DNA of 6,866 nucleotides, taken from Propionibacteriaceae bacterium (lineage in GTDB: Bacteria > Actinomycetota > Actinomycetes > Propionibacteriales > Propionibacteriaceae). The stretch's first letter is position 1. Each line of letters starts with the position of its first letter. Location of the stretch: positions 1 to 6,866 of the forward strand of contig DAIEHO010000305.1 in assembly GCA_027353565.1 (NCBI GenBank), given 5' to 3'. Below the pieces are notes generated by a model that saw only the letters and a list, made by a program, of their open reading frames with translations, made no database searches and was not told the DNA's origin. The translations under genes were made by a program, and so were the position numbers. Positions 1 through 6,149 of this stretch are shown piece by piece.

Positions 1-558
1 CCGCTCGAGCGGCTTGCGCCTGAACGCGTTGAGGATGATCTGCACGCTCGCGACGTGCGGCCGGGCGATGCTCGTCAATGCCTCGTCGCAGGTCTCGACG
101 GAGACCCCGTACGCCTTCATCCGGCCCTCCTCGACCATCGCGTCGAGGATGTCGAAGACCTGGTCGTTCGAGTAGACGGGCGTCGGCGGGCAGTGGAGCT
201 GGACGAGGTCGAGGGTGTCGACCCCGAGGTTGCGACGGCTGCGGTCGTTCCAGGCGCGCAGGGCCTCGCCCGTGAACGCCTCCGGTACGTGAGGGTCGGC
301 CCGGCGCCCCATCTTCGTGGCGACCGTGAGGCCGGCGTCGGGGCGCTCGCGGAGCAGCCGTCCGACGAGCTGCTCGCTCCGGCCGTCGCCGTACACGTCC
401 GCGGTGTCCAGGAAGGTCACCCCCGCGTCGACGGCGGCGCGCAGGGTCGCGAGCGCGTCCTCCTCGCTCACCTCTCCCCATCCCGCGCCGAGCTGCCAGC
501 AGCCCATCCCGATGACCCCTACCTGACGACCCGTACGACCCAGCTGTCTCGACTCCAT
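1..558 (-). CDS. Aldo/keto reductase, N-terminal 186 residues (3' end outside window)
   Basis: This is an NAD(P)H-dependent oxidoreductase of the aldo/keto reductase superfamily, a soluble TIM-barrel enzyme reducing aldehydes or ketones. The start is the ATG at 558, giving MESRQLGRTG, the usual first strand of the family (R-x-L-G-x-T-G). The reading frame stays open to base 1, so the C-terminal part, including most of the cofactor-binding end, is missing. The four catalytic residues are visible: Asp51 and Tyr56 in FLDTADVYG, Lys82 in VATKMG and His122 in LVQLH. An N-x-x-x-x-x-R-N-L-G-V-D helix and a VEEGRMKAYGVS segment are also typical of this class. The ribosome site is weak (AGGG about 9 bases upstream). 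It lies 80 bases downstream of the small membrane-protein gene on the same strand, so it could be read through from there or have its own promoter. Substrate is unknown: this subfamily (YajO/general stress protein 69-like) is broad. Confidence 0.93.
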   Translation of the reverse strand, partial: MESRQLGRTGRQVGVIGMGCWQLGAGWGEVSEEDALATLRAAVDAGVTFLDTADVYGDGRSEQLVGRLLRERPDAGLTVATKMGRRADPHVPEAFTGEALRAWNDRSRRNLGVDTLDLVQLHCPPTPVYSNDQVFDILDAMVEEGRMKAYGVSVETCDEALTSIARPHVASVQIILNAFRRKPLER

Positions 559-587
559 GACCACGACCCTACGACGTTCGAGCCGCT

Positions 588-598
588 GTGTGGCACAC
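588..598. promoter_or_regulatory. Candidate operator: short inverted repeat upstream of the aldo/keto reductase
   Basis: A perfect 5-base inverted repeat around one central base (GTGTG-G-CACAC) sits 30 to 40 bases before the reductase start. This is the right place for a repressor or activator to control a promoter inside the 80-base gap. No convincing -35/-10 pair was found next to it; TAGGGT on the minus strand at 571-566 resembles a -10 but is very close to the start codon. It is short enough to occur by chance. Confidence 0.2.
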
Positions 599-617
599 GG
601 TTGGGGTCGTGGGCGGT

Positions 618-633
618 ACGGGTCCGGGCCCGT
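618..633 (-). terminator. Weak hairpin just after the small membrane-protein gene
   Basis: Arms ACGGG (618-622) and CCCGT (629-633) can pair around a six-base loop, six bases past the TAG stop of the small membrane-protein gene. There is no following T-run, so this is at best a weak or factor-dependent stop. It may simply slow transcription into the aldo/keto reductase. Confidence 0.2.
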
Positions 634-638
634 CGCTC

Positions 639-854
639 CTACGACTCGGAGGCGTCTGCCGGCCGCTGCAGGCGCCAGATGCTCAGCGGGATGAGCCCGA
701 CGGCGAGCAGGGGGAGGAGCCACCAGGCGTTGACGCCGAGGTGGGTGAGCAGGGCGGTCAGGGCGAGTCCGGCGATGACGGCGGCGGCGACGATCCAGTC
801 GTCGCCGACGATGAAGTCCCACCAGAACAGTCCGAAGCTCTTCAGCCAGCGCAT
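639..854 (-). CDS. Small two-helix membrane protein (71 aa), coupled to the gene upstream
   Basis: The function is not known. The 71-residue product has an amphipathic, aromatic-rich N-terminus (W3, F10, W11, W12, F14), a G-D-D-W motif at 17-20, a first membrane helix at about 20-39, a short loop, and a second helix at about 43-60 followed by a polar tail. There is no signal peptidase site or enzyme motif. The start chosen is ATG at 854: the stop of the upstream membrane-protein gene and this ATG share one base (TGATG), and a strong AGGAGG (867-862) lies 7 bases before it. A GTG at 857 is an in-frame alternative that would add one residue, but its spacing of 4 is poorer. The overlap implies translational coupling and production in step with the larger membrane protein. 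The simplest inference is an accessory subunit or stabiliser of that protein; this is untested. Confidence 0.8.
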   Translation of the reverse strand: MRWLKSFGLFWWDFIVGDDWIVAAAVIAGLALTALLTHLGVNAWWLLPLLAVGLIPLSIWRLQRPADASES

Positions 855-1684
855 CACTCGACCTCCTCGACAGCCATGTCACCGATGCGGACGGTGCGTG
901 GGGTGAGCAGCTTCACGTACAGCAGGGAGACCACCAGGACCGCCGGGATCAGGACCAGCAGGGCGGCGTCCGCCCCGGGCCACGTCACTCCGGCGCCCTC
1001 GGCGCCCCAGAAGATCCCGAACCCGGTGAGCATGACGCCGACGACGAACTTCATGGTGTTCTCCGGGACCCGCGCCAGCGGGCTTCGGACCGCGATCCCC
1101 AACCCGGCGATCAGCAGCACCGCGCATCCGGCGGCAAGTGCGGCGAGGGGGATGTTGTGACCGTTGGTGCCGAACGTCAGCACGATGAACACGACCTCGA
1201 GACCCTCCAGCAGGACGCCCTTGAAGCTGAGCGTGAACGCGTACCAGTCGCCGACCAGCGGCCGCTTCCGGCTGGTCGCGGCCTCGGCGGCGGCGCGTTT
1301 CTCGGCGAAGATCTTGTCTTCGTCGTGCATCGCCTTCAGCCCGCTGGCGCGCATGATCGCCTTGCGCAGCCAGCCGACGCCGAAGACGAGCAGCAACCCG
1401 CCCACGAGCAGGCGCAGGTACGAGATCGGGATGGCCGAGATCGCAGGACCGAGGACCACGACGATCACCGTCAGCGTGACGACGGCCACCGCGGCGCCGA
1501 TCAGCGCCGAGCGCCAGCCGCGCGTGGTCCCGGCGGCCAGGAGGATCGTCAACGCCTCGACCGCCTCCACGATGCACGCCAAGAACACCGCGACGAACAA
1601 GGCAACGCTGACCACCTGGGACCACCCTTCGTCTGTACGGGAACCGCTCACGATGCTAAGCCCGCCCAGCCCGCCCGTCCGCAT
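854..1684 (-). CDS. Predicted multi-pass membrane protein with duplicated E-x-x-E motif (FTR1/COG4280-like)
   Basis: This 276-residue integral membrane protein has about seven hydrophobic helices: roughly 24-50, 59-79, 88-106, 149-172, 178-199, 210-230 and 238-260. A charged loop (107-147) separates two related halves. Each half opens with an E-x-x-E helix: VEAVEALTI (E40, E43) and LEGLEVVFI (E160, E163). The second strongly recalls the R-E-G-L-E motif of FTR1 iron permeases. The halves also match further on, with P86/P207 and G95/G216 about 121 residues apart. From memory it resembles the uncharacterised COG4280 predicted membrane proteins, probably transporters; a metal or small-ion substrate is inference only. 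The ATG at 1684 is preferred because CAGGAG lies 7 bases upstream; a GTG at 1651 would remove 11 residues but has a poor ribosome site. It is the first gene of a two-gene unit and is divergent from the methyltransferase gene. Confidence 0.85.
   Translation of the reverse strand: MRTGGLGGLSIVSGSRTDEGWSQVVSVALFVAVFLACIVEAVEALTILLAAGTTRGWRSALIGAAVAVVTLTVIVVVLGPAISAIPISYLRLLVGGLLLVFGVGWLRKAIMRASGLKAMHDEDKIFAEKRAAAEAATSRKRPLVGDWYAFTLSFKGVLLEGLEVVFIVLTFGTNGHNIPLAALAAGCAVLLIAGLGIAVRSPLARVPENTMKFVVGVMLTGFGIFWGAEGAGVTWPGADAALLVLIPAVLVVSLLYVKLLTPRTVRIGDMAVEEVE
862..868 (-). promoter_or_regulatory. Strong ribosome binding site for the 71-aa protein
   Basis: The minus-strand sequence GAGGAGG lies within the last codons of the upstream membrane-protein gene, 7 bases before ATG 854. 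It decides the start in favour of that ATG over the GTG three bases earlier, and shows that the small gene is really translated. Confidence 0.75.
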
Positions 1685-1691
1685 CGGCCAG

Positions 1692-1697
1692 CTCCTG
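1692..1697 (-). promoter_or_regulatory. Ribosome binding site for the E-x-x-E membrane protein
   Basis: CAGGAG on the minus strand sits 7 bases before ATG 1684. It supports that start and therefore a polar N-terminal tail of about 22 residues ahead of the first helix. Confidence 0.7.
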
Positions 1698-1740
1698 AGA
1701 AAGGGCCGCGACCGGGGGCAGTCGGCGCCGGATGCCGGCG

Positions 1741-1771
1741 CGGCCGGCCGCGGTCGACCGCGGTCGACCGC
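1741..1771. repeat. Three abutting 10-bp palindromes in the divergent intergenic region
   Basis: CGGCCGGCCG (1741-1750) is followed by two direct copies of CGGTCGACCG (1751-1760 and 1761-1770). Each 10-mer is its own reverse complement. The two copies together form a perfect palindrome that extends one base each side (1750-1771). They lie 57 bases from the start of the minus-strand membrane-protein gene and 95 from the methyltransferase start, so a dimeric regulator bound here could act on either or both. Alternatives are a DNA or RNA hairpin in a leader, or chance in GC-rich DNA. No clear -35/-10 promoter could be assigned on either strand of 1685-1865. Confidence 0.4.
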
Positions 1772-1852
1772 CCAGGACAGTACGCCGCGAAGCCCCGCGC
1801 GCGTCCGATCCGGCGCAGGATGGGGGATAGCGCAGTAGCTCTGCGTGGGGAC

Positions 1853-1859
1853 AGAGAGG
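1853..1859 (+). promoter_or_regulatory. Ribosome binding site deciding the methyltransferase start
   Basis: AGAGAGG ends 6 bases before ATG 1866 and abuts ATG 1860, which leaves the earlier ATG without usable spacing. A GTG at 1845 is also in frame but would place this site inside the gene. Start 1866 is therefore preferred. Confidence 0.6.
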
Positions 1860-1865
1860 ATGACG

Positions 1866-3137
1866 ATGCGACGCTCAGCGACAACGACCCGTAACGACGC
1901 CGGCCACGGTCTGGCGGGAACCCTGGCAACCGCGCTGGGTGGTGACCTGCGCGTCGGGATCAGAGCCTATGACGGCAGTCAGGCCGGTCCGGCGGACGCG
2001 GCGGCGACGCTGGTCGTACGGTCTCCGGACGCTATCCGGCGGGTGATCGCGTCGCCGGGAGAGCTCGGGCTGGCCCGTGCGTACGTGGCCGGGGATGTCG
2101 AACTCGACGGGGACATCTACGCCGTCCTGGCACTCCAGCAACAGCTGGACCAGGCCTTCCGTCGTCCCCAGTCGTGGAGCGCTCTGGCGCGTCTGGTGAG
2201 AGGCACGGGGGGCTTGCACCGGGCGCCCGAGCCGCCGCCCGAGGAGGTCCGGCTGCATGGACGCCGGCACAGTCGTTCGAGGGACGCTGCGGCGATCGCC
2301 CACCACTACGACGTCTCCGGTGACTTCTACCGGTTGTTCCTCGGTCCGACGATGACGTACTCGTGCGCCGTCTGGGAGGACCCCTCGGTCGGGCTGGATG
2401 CTGCCCAGGAGGCCAAGTACGACCTGGTCTGCCGCAAGCTCGGCCTCGTACCGGGCACCCGGCTGCTCGACGTCGGCTGCGGGTGGGGCGGGATGGCAAT
2501 GCATGCGGCCCGCCACTACGGAGTCCGGGCCGTCGGTGTGACCTTGTCCCGGGAACAGGCGGTCCTCGCGCGAAGGCGCGTCTCGGAGGCGGGACTGTCG
2601 GACCGCGTGGAGATCCGCGAGGCCGACTATCGCGAGGTCGACGACGGCCCGTACGACGCGATCAGCTCGATCGGCATGTTCGAGCACGTGGGCGAGGGCC
2701 AGCTGGGCAGGTACTTCGCGCGGATGCGTGCGCTCCTGGCGCCTCAGGGCCGGCTGCTGAACCACGGCATCAGCCGTCCCGCGGGGGTGGGCCGGATCAA
2801 GTCCAACAGCTTCCTCCCGCGCTACGTCTTCCCGGACGGGGAGCTCGAGGAGATCGGCACGGTCGTCTCGGCCATCCAGCGCGCGGGCCTCGAGGTGCGC
2901 CACGTCGAGAACCTGCGAGAGCACTACGCACTGACCCTCCGGGCATGGGTGCGCAACCTGGAGGAGAGCTACTCCGACGCGGTCAGGCTCGCGGGTGCCG
3001 GTCGCGCGCGGGTGTGGCGGCTGTACCTGGCTGGCTCGGCGCTGGGCTTCGAAGCCGGTGAGATCGAGATCCACCAGACGCTCGCCGTCAGGGCGGAGCC
3101 CGGTCCGAGCGGCATGCCCTGGCGGCCGGACTGGTAA
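1866..3137 (+). CDS. cfa: Cyclopropane-fatty-acyl-phospholipid synthase family methyltransferase
   Basis: This 423-residue SAM-dependent enzyme moves a methylene group to the double bond of an unsaturated phospholipid acyl chain, acting at the inner face of the membrane. An N-terminal domain typical of the long actinobacterial members (RAYDGS at 33-38, ELGLARAYVAGD at 66-77) precedes the catalytic domain. The SAM-binding loop is LLDVGCGWGG (200-209). All residues matching the E. coli enzyme's active and bicarbonate site can be placed: Cys167 (TYSCAVW), Glu273 (MFEHVG), His300 and Ile302 (NHGIS), and Tyr354 (EHYALTL). No signal peptide or membrane helix is seen. Starts at GTG 1845 or ATG 1860 are possible but fit the ribosome site less well. 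No FAD-dependent reductase follows, so the 10-methylstearate (TmsB/BfaB) role is less likely than plain cyclopropanation, though the sequence cannot exclude it. It is a single-gene unit, convergent with the ABC operon. Confidence 0.93.
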   Translation: MRRSATTTRNDAGHGLAGTLATALGGDLRVGIRAYDGSQAGPADAAATLVVRSPDAIRRVIASPGELGLARAYVAGDVELDGDIYAVLALQQQLDQAFRRPQSWSALARLVRGTGGLHRAPEPPPEEVRLHGRRHSRSRDAAAIAHHYDVSGDFYRLFLGPTMTYSCAVWEDPSVGLDAAQEAKYDLVCRKLGLVPGTRLLDVGCGWGGMAMHAARHYGVRAVGVTLSREQAVLARRRVSEAGLSDRVEIREADYREVDDGPYDAISSIGMFEHVGEGQLGRYFARMRALLAPQGRLLNHGISRPAGVGRIKSNSFLPRYVFPDGELEEIGTVVSAIQRAGLEVRHVENLREHYALTLRAWVRNLEESYSDAVRLAGAGRARVWRLYLAGSALGFEAGEIEIHQTLAVRAEPGPSGMPWRPDW

Positions 3138-3158
3138 CAGCCGCCAGAGCGTCAAGAA

Positions 3159-3173
3159 GGTCCGGGCGGGACC
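3159..3173 (+). terminator. Possible hairpin between the convergent genes
   Basis: GGTCC (3159-3163) and GGACC (3169-3173) pair around a five-base loop, 21 bases past the methyltransferase TAA. A GC-rich palindromic run (GGCCGGCC) follows up to the stop of the last permease gene. There is no T-run, so if it stops transcription it is a non-canonical GC-rich terminator, perhaps serving both strands. The whole convergent gap is only 50 bases. Confidence 0.3.
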
Positions 3174-3187
3174 GGGGCCGGCCGGCC

Positions 3188-4072
3188 TCAGTCCTGCGGG
3201 GCCTCCTTCACCCTGGCCACGAGCTGGGTCGGGTTCACGAACCGCAGCGCGACCAGCAGGATGATCAGCATCATCAGCATGTACATGACCGCCATGGCGT
3301 CCACGGACTGCTGAGCCCGGATGCCTGCCGCGTTCATCGAGTTGAACAACGCCACCACGATGGTCTGCGAGCTGTTGCCGCTCGTCAGGAACGTCAGCTC
3401 GAACATGCCGACGGTGCGGACCAGCACCAGGATGCCGGCGGCGAGCATGCCCGGCACCAGCAGTGGCATGAGGATACGGCGGAAGATGACACCGGTTCCG
3501 GCGCCGCACATACGGGCCGAGTTCTCCAGCGAGGGATCCAGCTGTTCCACGAACGGGGTCATCGTCATGATGACGAACGGCACCGACGGTACGAGGTTCG
3601 CCAGGATGACGCCCGACATGTTGCCGGCCAGCCCGAACCGGTACAGCGCGGTGGCGAGCGGGATGCCGTACGTGATGGGCGGCACCATGATCGGCATCAG
3701 GAACAAGAGGTTGAGCAGGCCCTTGCCGGGGAAGTTCTTCCTGGCCAGCACGTAGCTCGCCGGTACGCCGATGAGCAGCGAGATGAGCAGCACGGCCCCG
3801 GTCACCTCCAGGGTCACCAGGAACACCTGGCTGAGGTCGAACTGGGTCCAGGCCTGTCCGTACCACTGAGTGGTGAAGCCCTGCGGCCACCACGCGTCGA
3901 ACCAGGTGCGGCCGAGGGAGTTGACCAGAACCGAGCCGACCGTACCGATCAGGAAGATCATGAAGGCGGTCACACCGCCCCACACGACCCACTGGGTCGG
4001 CGAGGCAACGATCCTGCGTGTACGACGGCCGACGTTCTCGACCATGGGGTCGCTGACTGAGACGGTGCTCAT
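3188..4072 (-). CDS. ABC importer permease 2, PotC-like
   Basis: This is the second membrane subunit (294 aa) of the binding-protein-dependent importer, forming the pore with the permease encoded just upstream. It has a short cytoplasmic N-terminus, a first helix at about 29-52, then the usual five-helix permease core. The coupling-helix motif that contacts the ATPase is present but degenerate: N-S-A (184-186) stands where E-A-A is normal, followed by RMCGAG with the conserved Gly190 and then RRILMPLL. The frame is open much further upstream, but the start is ATG 4072: it overlaps the previous stop as ATGA and has AGGAGG (4087-4082) 9 bases before it. It is the last gene of the operon. Family resemblance is to the permeases annotated as putative spermidine/putrescine transport; the substrate is not shown by sequence. 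Confidence 0.93.
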   Translation of the reverse strand: MSTVSVSDPMVENVGRRTRRIVASPTQWVVWGGVTAFMIFLIGTVGSVLVNSLGRTWFDAWWPQGFTTQWYGQAWTQFDLSQVFLVTLEVTGAVLLISLLIGVPASYVLARKNFPGKGLLNLLFLMPIMVPPITYGIPLATALYRFGLAGNMSGVILANLVPSVPFVIMTMTPFVEQLDPSLENSARMCGAGTGVIFRRILMPLLVPGMLAAGILVLVRTVGMFELTFLTSGNSSQTIVVALFNSMNAAGIRAQQSVDAMAVMYMLMMLIILLVALRFVNPTQLVARVKEAPQD

Positions 4073-4995
4073 GCCCCCTTGCCTCCTGTCGTGCCGATGT
4101 AGAACGTGCGCCGCAGGAGCTGCACTGCTGCGATGACGAGCAGCTCGACCGCGCCCATCACCATCGCGATGGCTGAGGCGTAGTTGTAGTTGTAGTACGT
4201 GTAGGCCTGTTCGTACGCCGCGATCGCGATGACGTGCTCCTCGCCCTGGGGGTTGCCCAGCATGAGTGCGGAGGGGAACACGCTGAATGCCATCACGAAC
4301 GCAAGGCTGAACGTCGTCGCCAGCCCTGGGGCGAGCAACGGCAGGGTCACGCGCATGAACCGCTGCCACGCTGAGGCGCCCAGGGTGGAGGCGGCTCGTT
4401 CCAGCGTCGGGTCGATGCCCGAGGTGTAGCTGAGGATCAGCAGGAACGCGAACGGGAAGCCGCTCAGGACCAGGGAGAGGAAGACTCCCCAGTAGTTGTA
4501 CGTGAGCTTGAGCGGGGCGTCGATCACATGGATCAGCATGAGGAAGCGGTTGAGCCAGCCGGCGTTGCCCAGGAAGTTGAGCAGGCCCTCCGCCGTGAGC
4601 ACCGTGCCCAGCGTGATCGGCACGACCAGCATCGTCGTGACGGCCCTCTTGCCCGGGAACCTCCCTCTCATCCAGTACGCGAACGGCACGGACGCGAGCG
4701 TGTTGAACAACGTCGCCGGGATGGCCAGCCGCAGTGTCAGCCAGATCGTGCTGCTGTAGTAGGAGTCGGCGAAGAACTTGGCGTAGTTGCTGAAGATCCC
4801 CGTCTCGCCCGTCCCGGGCGTGAGGGAGAGGCTCAGGCCGTACAGGAACGGGTAGACGAACAGAGCCACCACGAAGATCACAGCCGGGAGCAGCAGCCAG
4901 AGCGTCCGGTCGATGCCCCGGTCCGCCATCCGGTGCCGCCAGGCCCCCCGCGGGTCTGCGGGGACCGCCGAGACGGGCACCGCTTCAGCCGACAT
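4069..4995 (-). CDS. ABC importer permease 1, PotB-like
   Basis: This first pore subunit (308 aa) has a cytoplasmic N-terminus of about 30 residues, a first helix at about 32-57 (LLLPAVIFVVALFVYPF is typical of the PotB class), an external loop, and the five-helix core. The coupling motif is clear: LERAASTLGAS with Glu199, Ala201-Ala202 and Gly206, then RVTLPLLAPG. A tyrosine-rich stretch (YEQAYTYYNYNYAS) precedes the last helix and probably faces outward. ATG 4995 shares its A with the TGA of the ATPase gene (TGATG) and has AGGGG 7 bases upstream, so translation is likely coupled. The stop overlaps the next start (ATGA). It works with the ATPase and permease 2. Confidence 0.94.
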   Translation of the reverse strand: MSAEAVPVSAVPADPRGAWRHRMADRGIDRTLWLLLPAVIFVVALFVYPFLYGLSLSLTPGTGETGIFSNYAKFFADSYYSSTIWLTLRLAIPATLFNTLASVPFAYWMRGRFPGKRAVTTMLVVPITLGTVLTAEGLLNFLGNAGWLNRFLMLIHVIDAPLKLTYNYWGVFLSLVLSGFPFAFLLILSYTSGIDPTLERAASTLGASAWQRFMRVTLPLLAPGLATTFSLAFVMAFSVFPSALMLGNPQGEEHVIAIAAYEQAYTYYNYNYASAIAMVMGAVELLVIAAVQLLRRTFYIGTTGGKGA

Positions 4996-6149
4996 CAGGG
5001 GGCCCCTGCCGCGACGGCTTCCGGTGACACGCCCAGGTCAGGCACCCGCGTCACGGTGTTGTCGTCGGCGAAGGCGAGCGTTCGGCCGGCCTCTGCCGCG
5101 ACACGGATCCGCATGCCGGGGTGGAGGTCCTCCTCGGTCCGTACCGTGACGGTCAGACGGTTGGGCAGGCGCACCTCGGAGACGATCTCGCGACCCTGGT
5201 ACTCGACCACCTCGACCGTACCGTCGACGATCAGCCCGTCCGAGGTGGCGCCGGGCCCGACCACCTTCAGGTCGTCCGGACGGACGCCGACGATGCAGGC
5301 GTCTCCCACGCTGAAGCCGCTCATCGCGGTGGCGTTCACCGAGAGTCCCGACACATCGACGACGACCCGGGTGCCGTCCACGGCGCTGATGGTCGACTTG
5401 AGCAGGTTCCGGTAGCCCATGAAGTCGGCCACGAACGCGTTGGCGGGCCGGCTGTACAGCTCGCGCGGGGTGCCGATCTGCTGCACCCGTCCCAGCCGCA
5501 GGACGACTAGTCGGTCGGCGAGGCTCAACGCTTCCTCCTGGTCATGGGTCACGTAGACCGTTGTCAGGTTCAGTGCTTGGTGCAGCCGGCGGATCTGGGT
5601 GCGCATCTCCAGCCGCAGCTTGGCGTCCAGGTTGCTCAACGGCTCGTCCATGAGCACGAGGGGCGGGCGGAGCACCACCGCGCGGGCGATGGCGACCCGC
5701 TGCTGCTGACCGCCCGACAGCTGTCCGGGCAGCTTGGCAGCCTGGTCTTCCAGGTGCACCAGCTCGATCGCTTCCGCGACCCGCTCCTTGATCTCCGCGG
5801 AGGGGGTCTTGCGCATCTCCAGGCCGAAGGCGACGTTCTTGCGCACGCTCATGTGCGGGAAGAGGGCGTAGTTCTGGAAGACCATGCCGAACCCACGCCG
5901 CTCGGGCCGGGTCATGTCGATGCGCTTGTCGTCCTGCCAGATGGAGCCGTGCGTCAGGGGCAGGAGGCCGGCGAGGCAGTTCAGGGCCGTCGACTTCCCG
6001 CAGCCCGACGGGCCCAGCAGGGCGATGAACTCGCCCTGCTGGATCGTCAGACTCAGGTCGGTGAGGGCGTTGGCCTCGCCGAAGCTGCGTCCGACACCAT
6101 CGAGCCGCAGTTCGCCGAACTGTTTGGCCGGGGTGACGGTGTTGGTCAC
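4995..6149 (-). CDS. ABC importer ATPase, PotA type with C-terminal TOBE domain
   Basis: This cytoplasmic ATPase (384 aa) drives the importer. All nucleotide-binding motifs are intact: Walker A GPSGCGKST (46-54), Q-loop Gln92 (VFQNYALFPH), signature LSGGQ (144-148) with QQQRVAIARA, Walker B LVLMDE (164-169), D-loop SNLD (172-175) and switch His202 (VTHDQEEAL). Residues from about 240 on form the TOBE-type regulatory domain of the MalK/PotA class, including VGVRPDDLKV. The frame is open for another 218 codons upstream, but that overlaps the binding-protein gene in another frame. The start is GTG 6149, which overlaps that gene's stop as GTGA, and AAGG lies about 8 bases before it. The length fits the family. 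The substrate is not given by this subunit. Confidence 0.95.
   Translation of the reverse strand: MTNTVTPAKQFGELRLDGVGRSFGEANALTDLSLTIQQGEFIALLGPSGCGKSTALNCLAGLLPLTHGSIWQDDKRIDMTRPERRGFGMVFQNYALFPHMSVRKNVAFGLEMRKTPSAEIKERVAEAIELVHLEDQAAKLPGQLSGGQQQRVAIARAVVLRPPLVLMDEPLSNLDAKLRLEMRTQIRRLHQALNLTTVYVTHDQEEALSLADRLVVLRLGRVQQIGTPRELYSRPANAFVADFMGYRNLLKSTISAVDGTRVVVDVSGLSVNATAMSGFSVGDACIVGVRPDDLKVVGPGATSDGLIVDGTVEVVEYQGREIVSEVRLPNRLTVTVRTEEDLHPGMRIRVAAEAGRTLAFADDNTVTRVPDLGVSPEAVAAGAP
4996..5008 (-). promoter_or_regulatory. Ribosome site of permease 1 inside an inverted repeat
   Basis: CAGGGG and CCCCTG arms surround one central base, directly before ATG 4995. On the transcript the AGGGG ribosome site forms one arm and could pair with the other. 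The stem would be about five pairs with a three-base loop. Ribosomes finishing the ATPase gene would open it, which would make permease synthesis depend on ATPase translation. This is inference from a short repeat in GC-rich DNA. Confidence 0.3.

Noticed and set aside
55..906. Long plus-strand open frame, about 283 codons
   Set aside because: It runs antisense through the aldo/keto reductase and the small membrane-protein gene, is low-complexity and rich in Arg, Pro and Asp, and matches no family. It is a product of GC-rich third positions in the real genes.
1741..1771. CRISPR or mobile-element end
   Set aside because: There are no spacers between the copies, no transposase or integrase nearby, and no matching copy elsewhere in the window.
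879..1894. Several long open frames on both strands across the E-x-x-E membrane protein
   Set aside because: Their products are Arg-, Gly- and Asp-rich with no hydrophobic pattern, while the chosen frame gives a clear multi-helix membrane protein with a good ribosome site.
1875..3992. Minus-strand open frame of about 705 codons, the longest in the window
   Set aside because: It spans antisense to the methyltransferase and then an alternate frame of permease 2. The composition is typical of a shadow frame and both true genes have full motif support.
4072..4369. Upstream extension of permease 2
   Set aside because: The extra 99 codons are an out-of-frame reading of permease 1. The ATGA overlap with its own ribosome site marks the real start.
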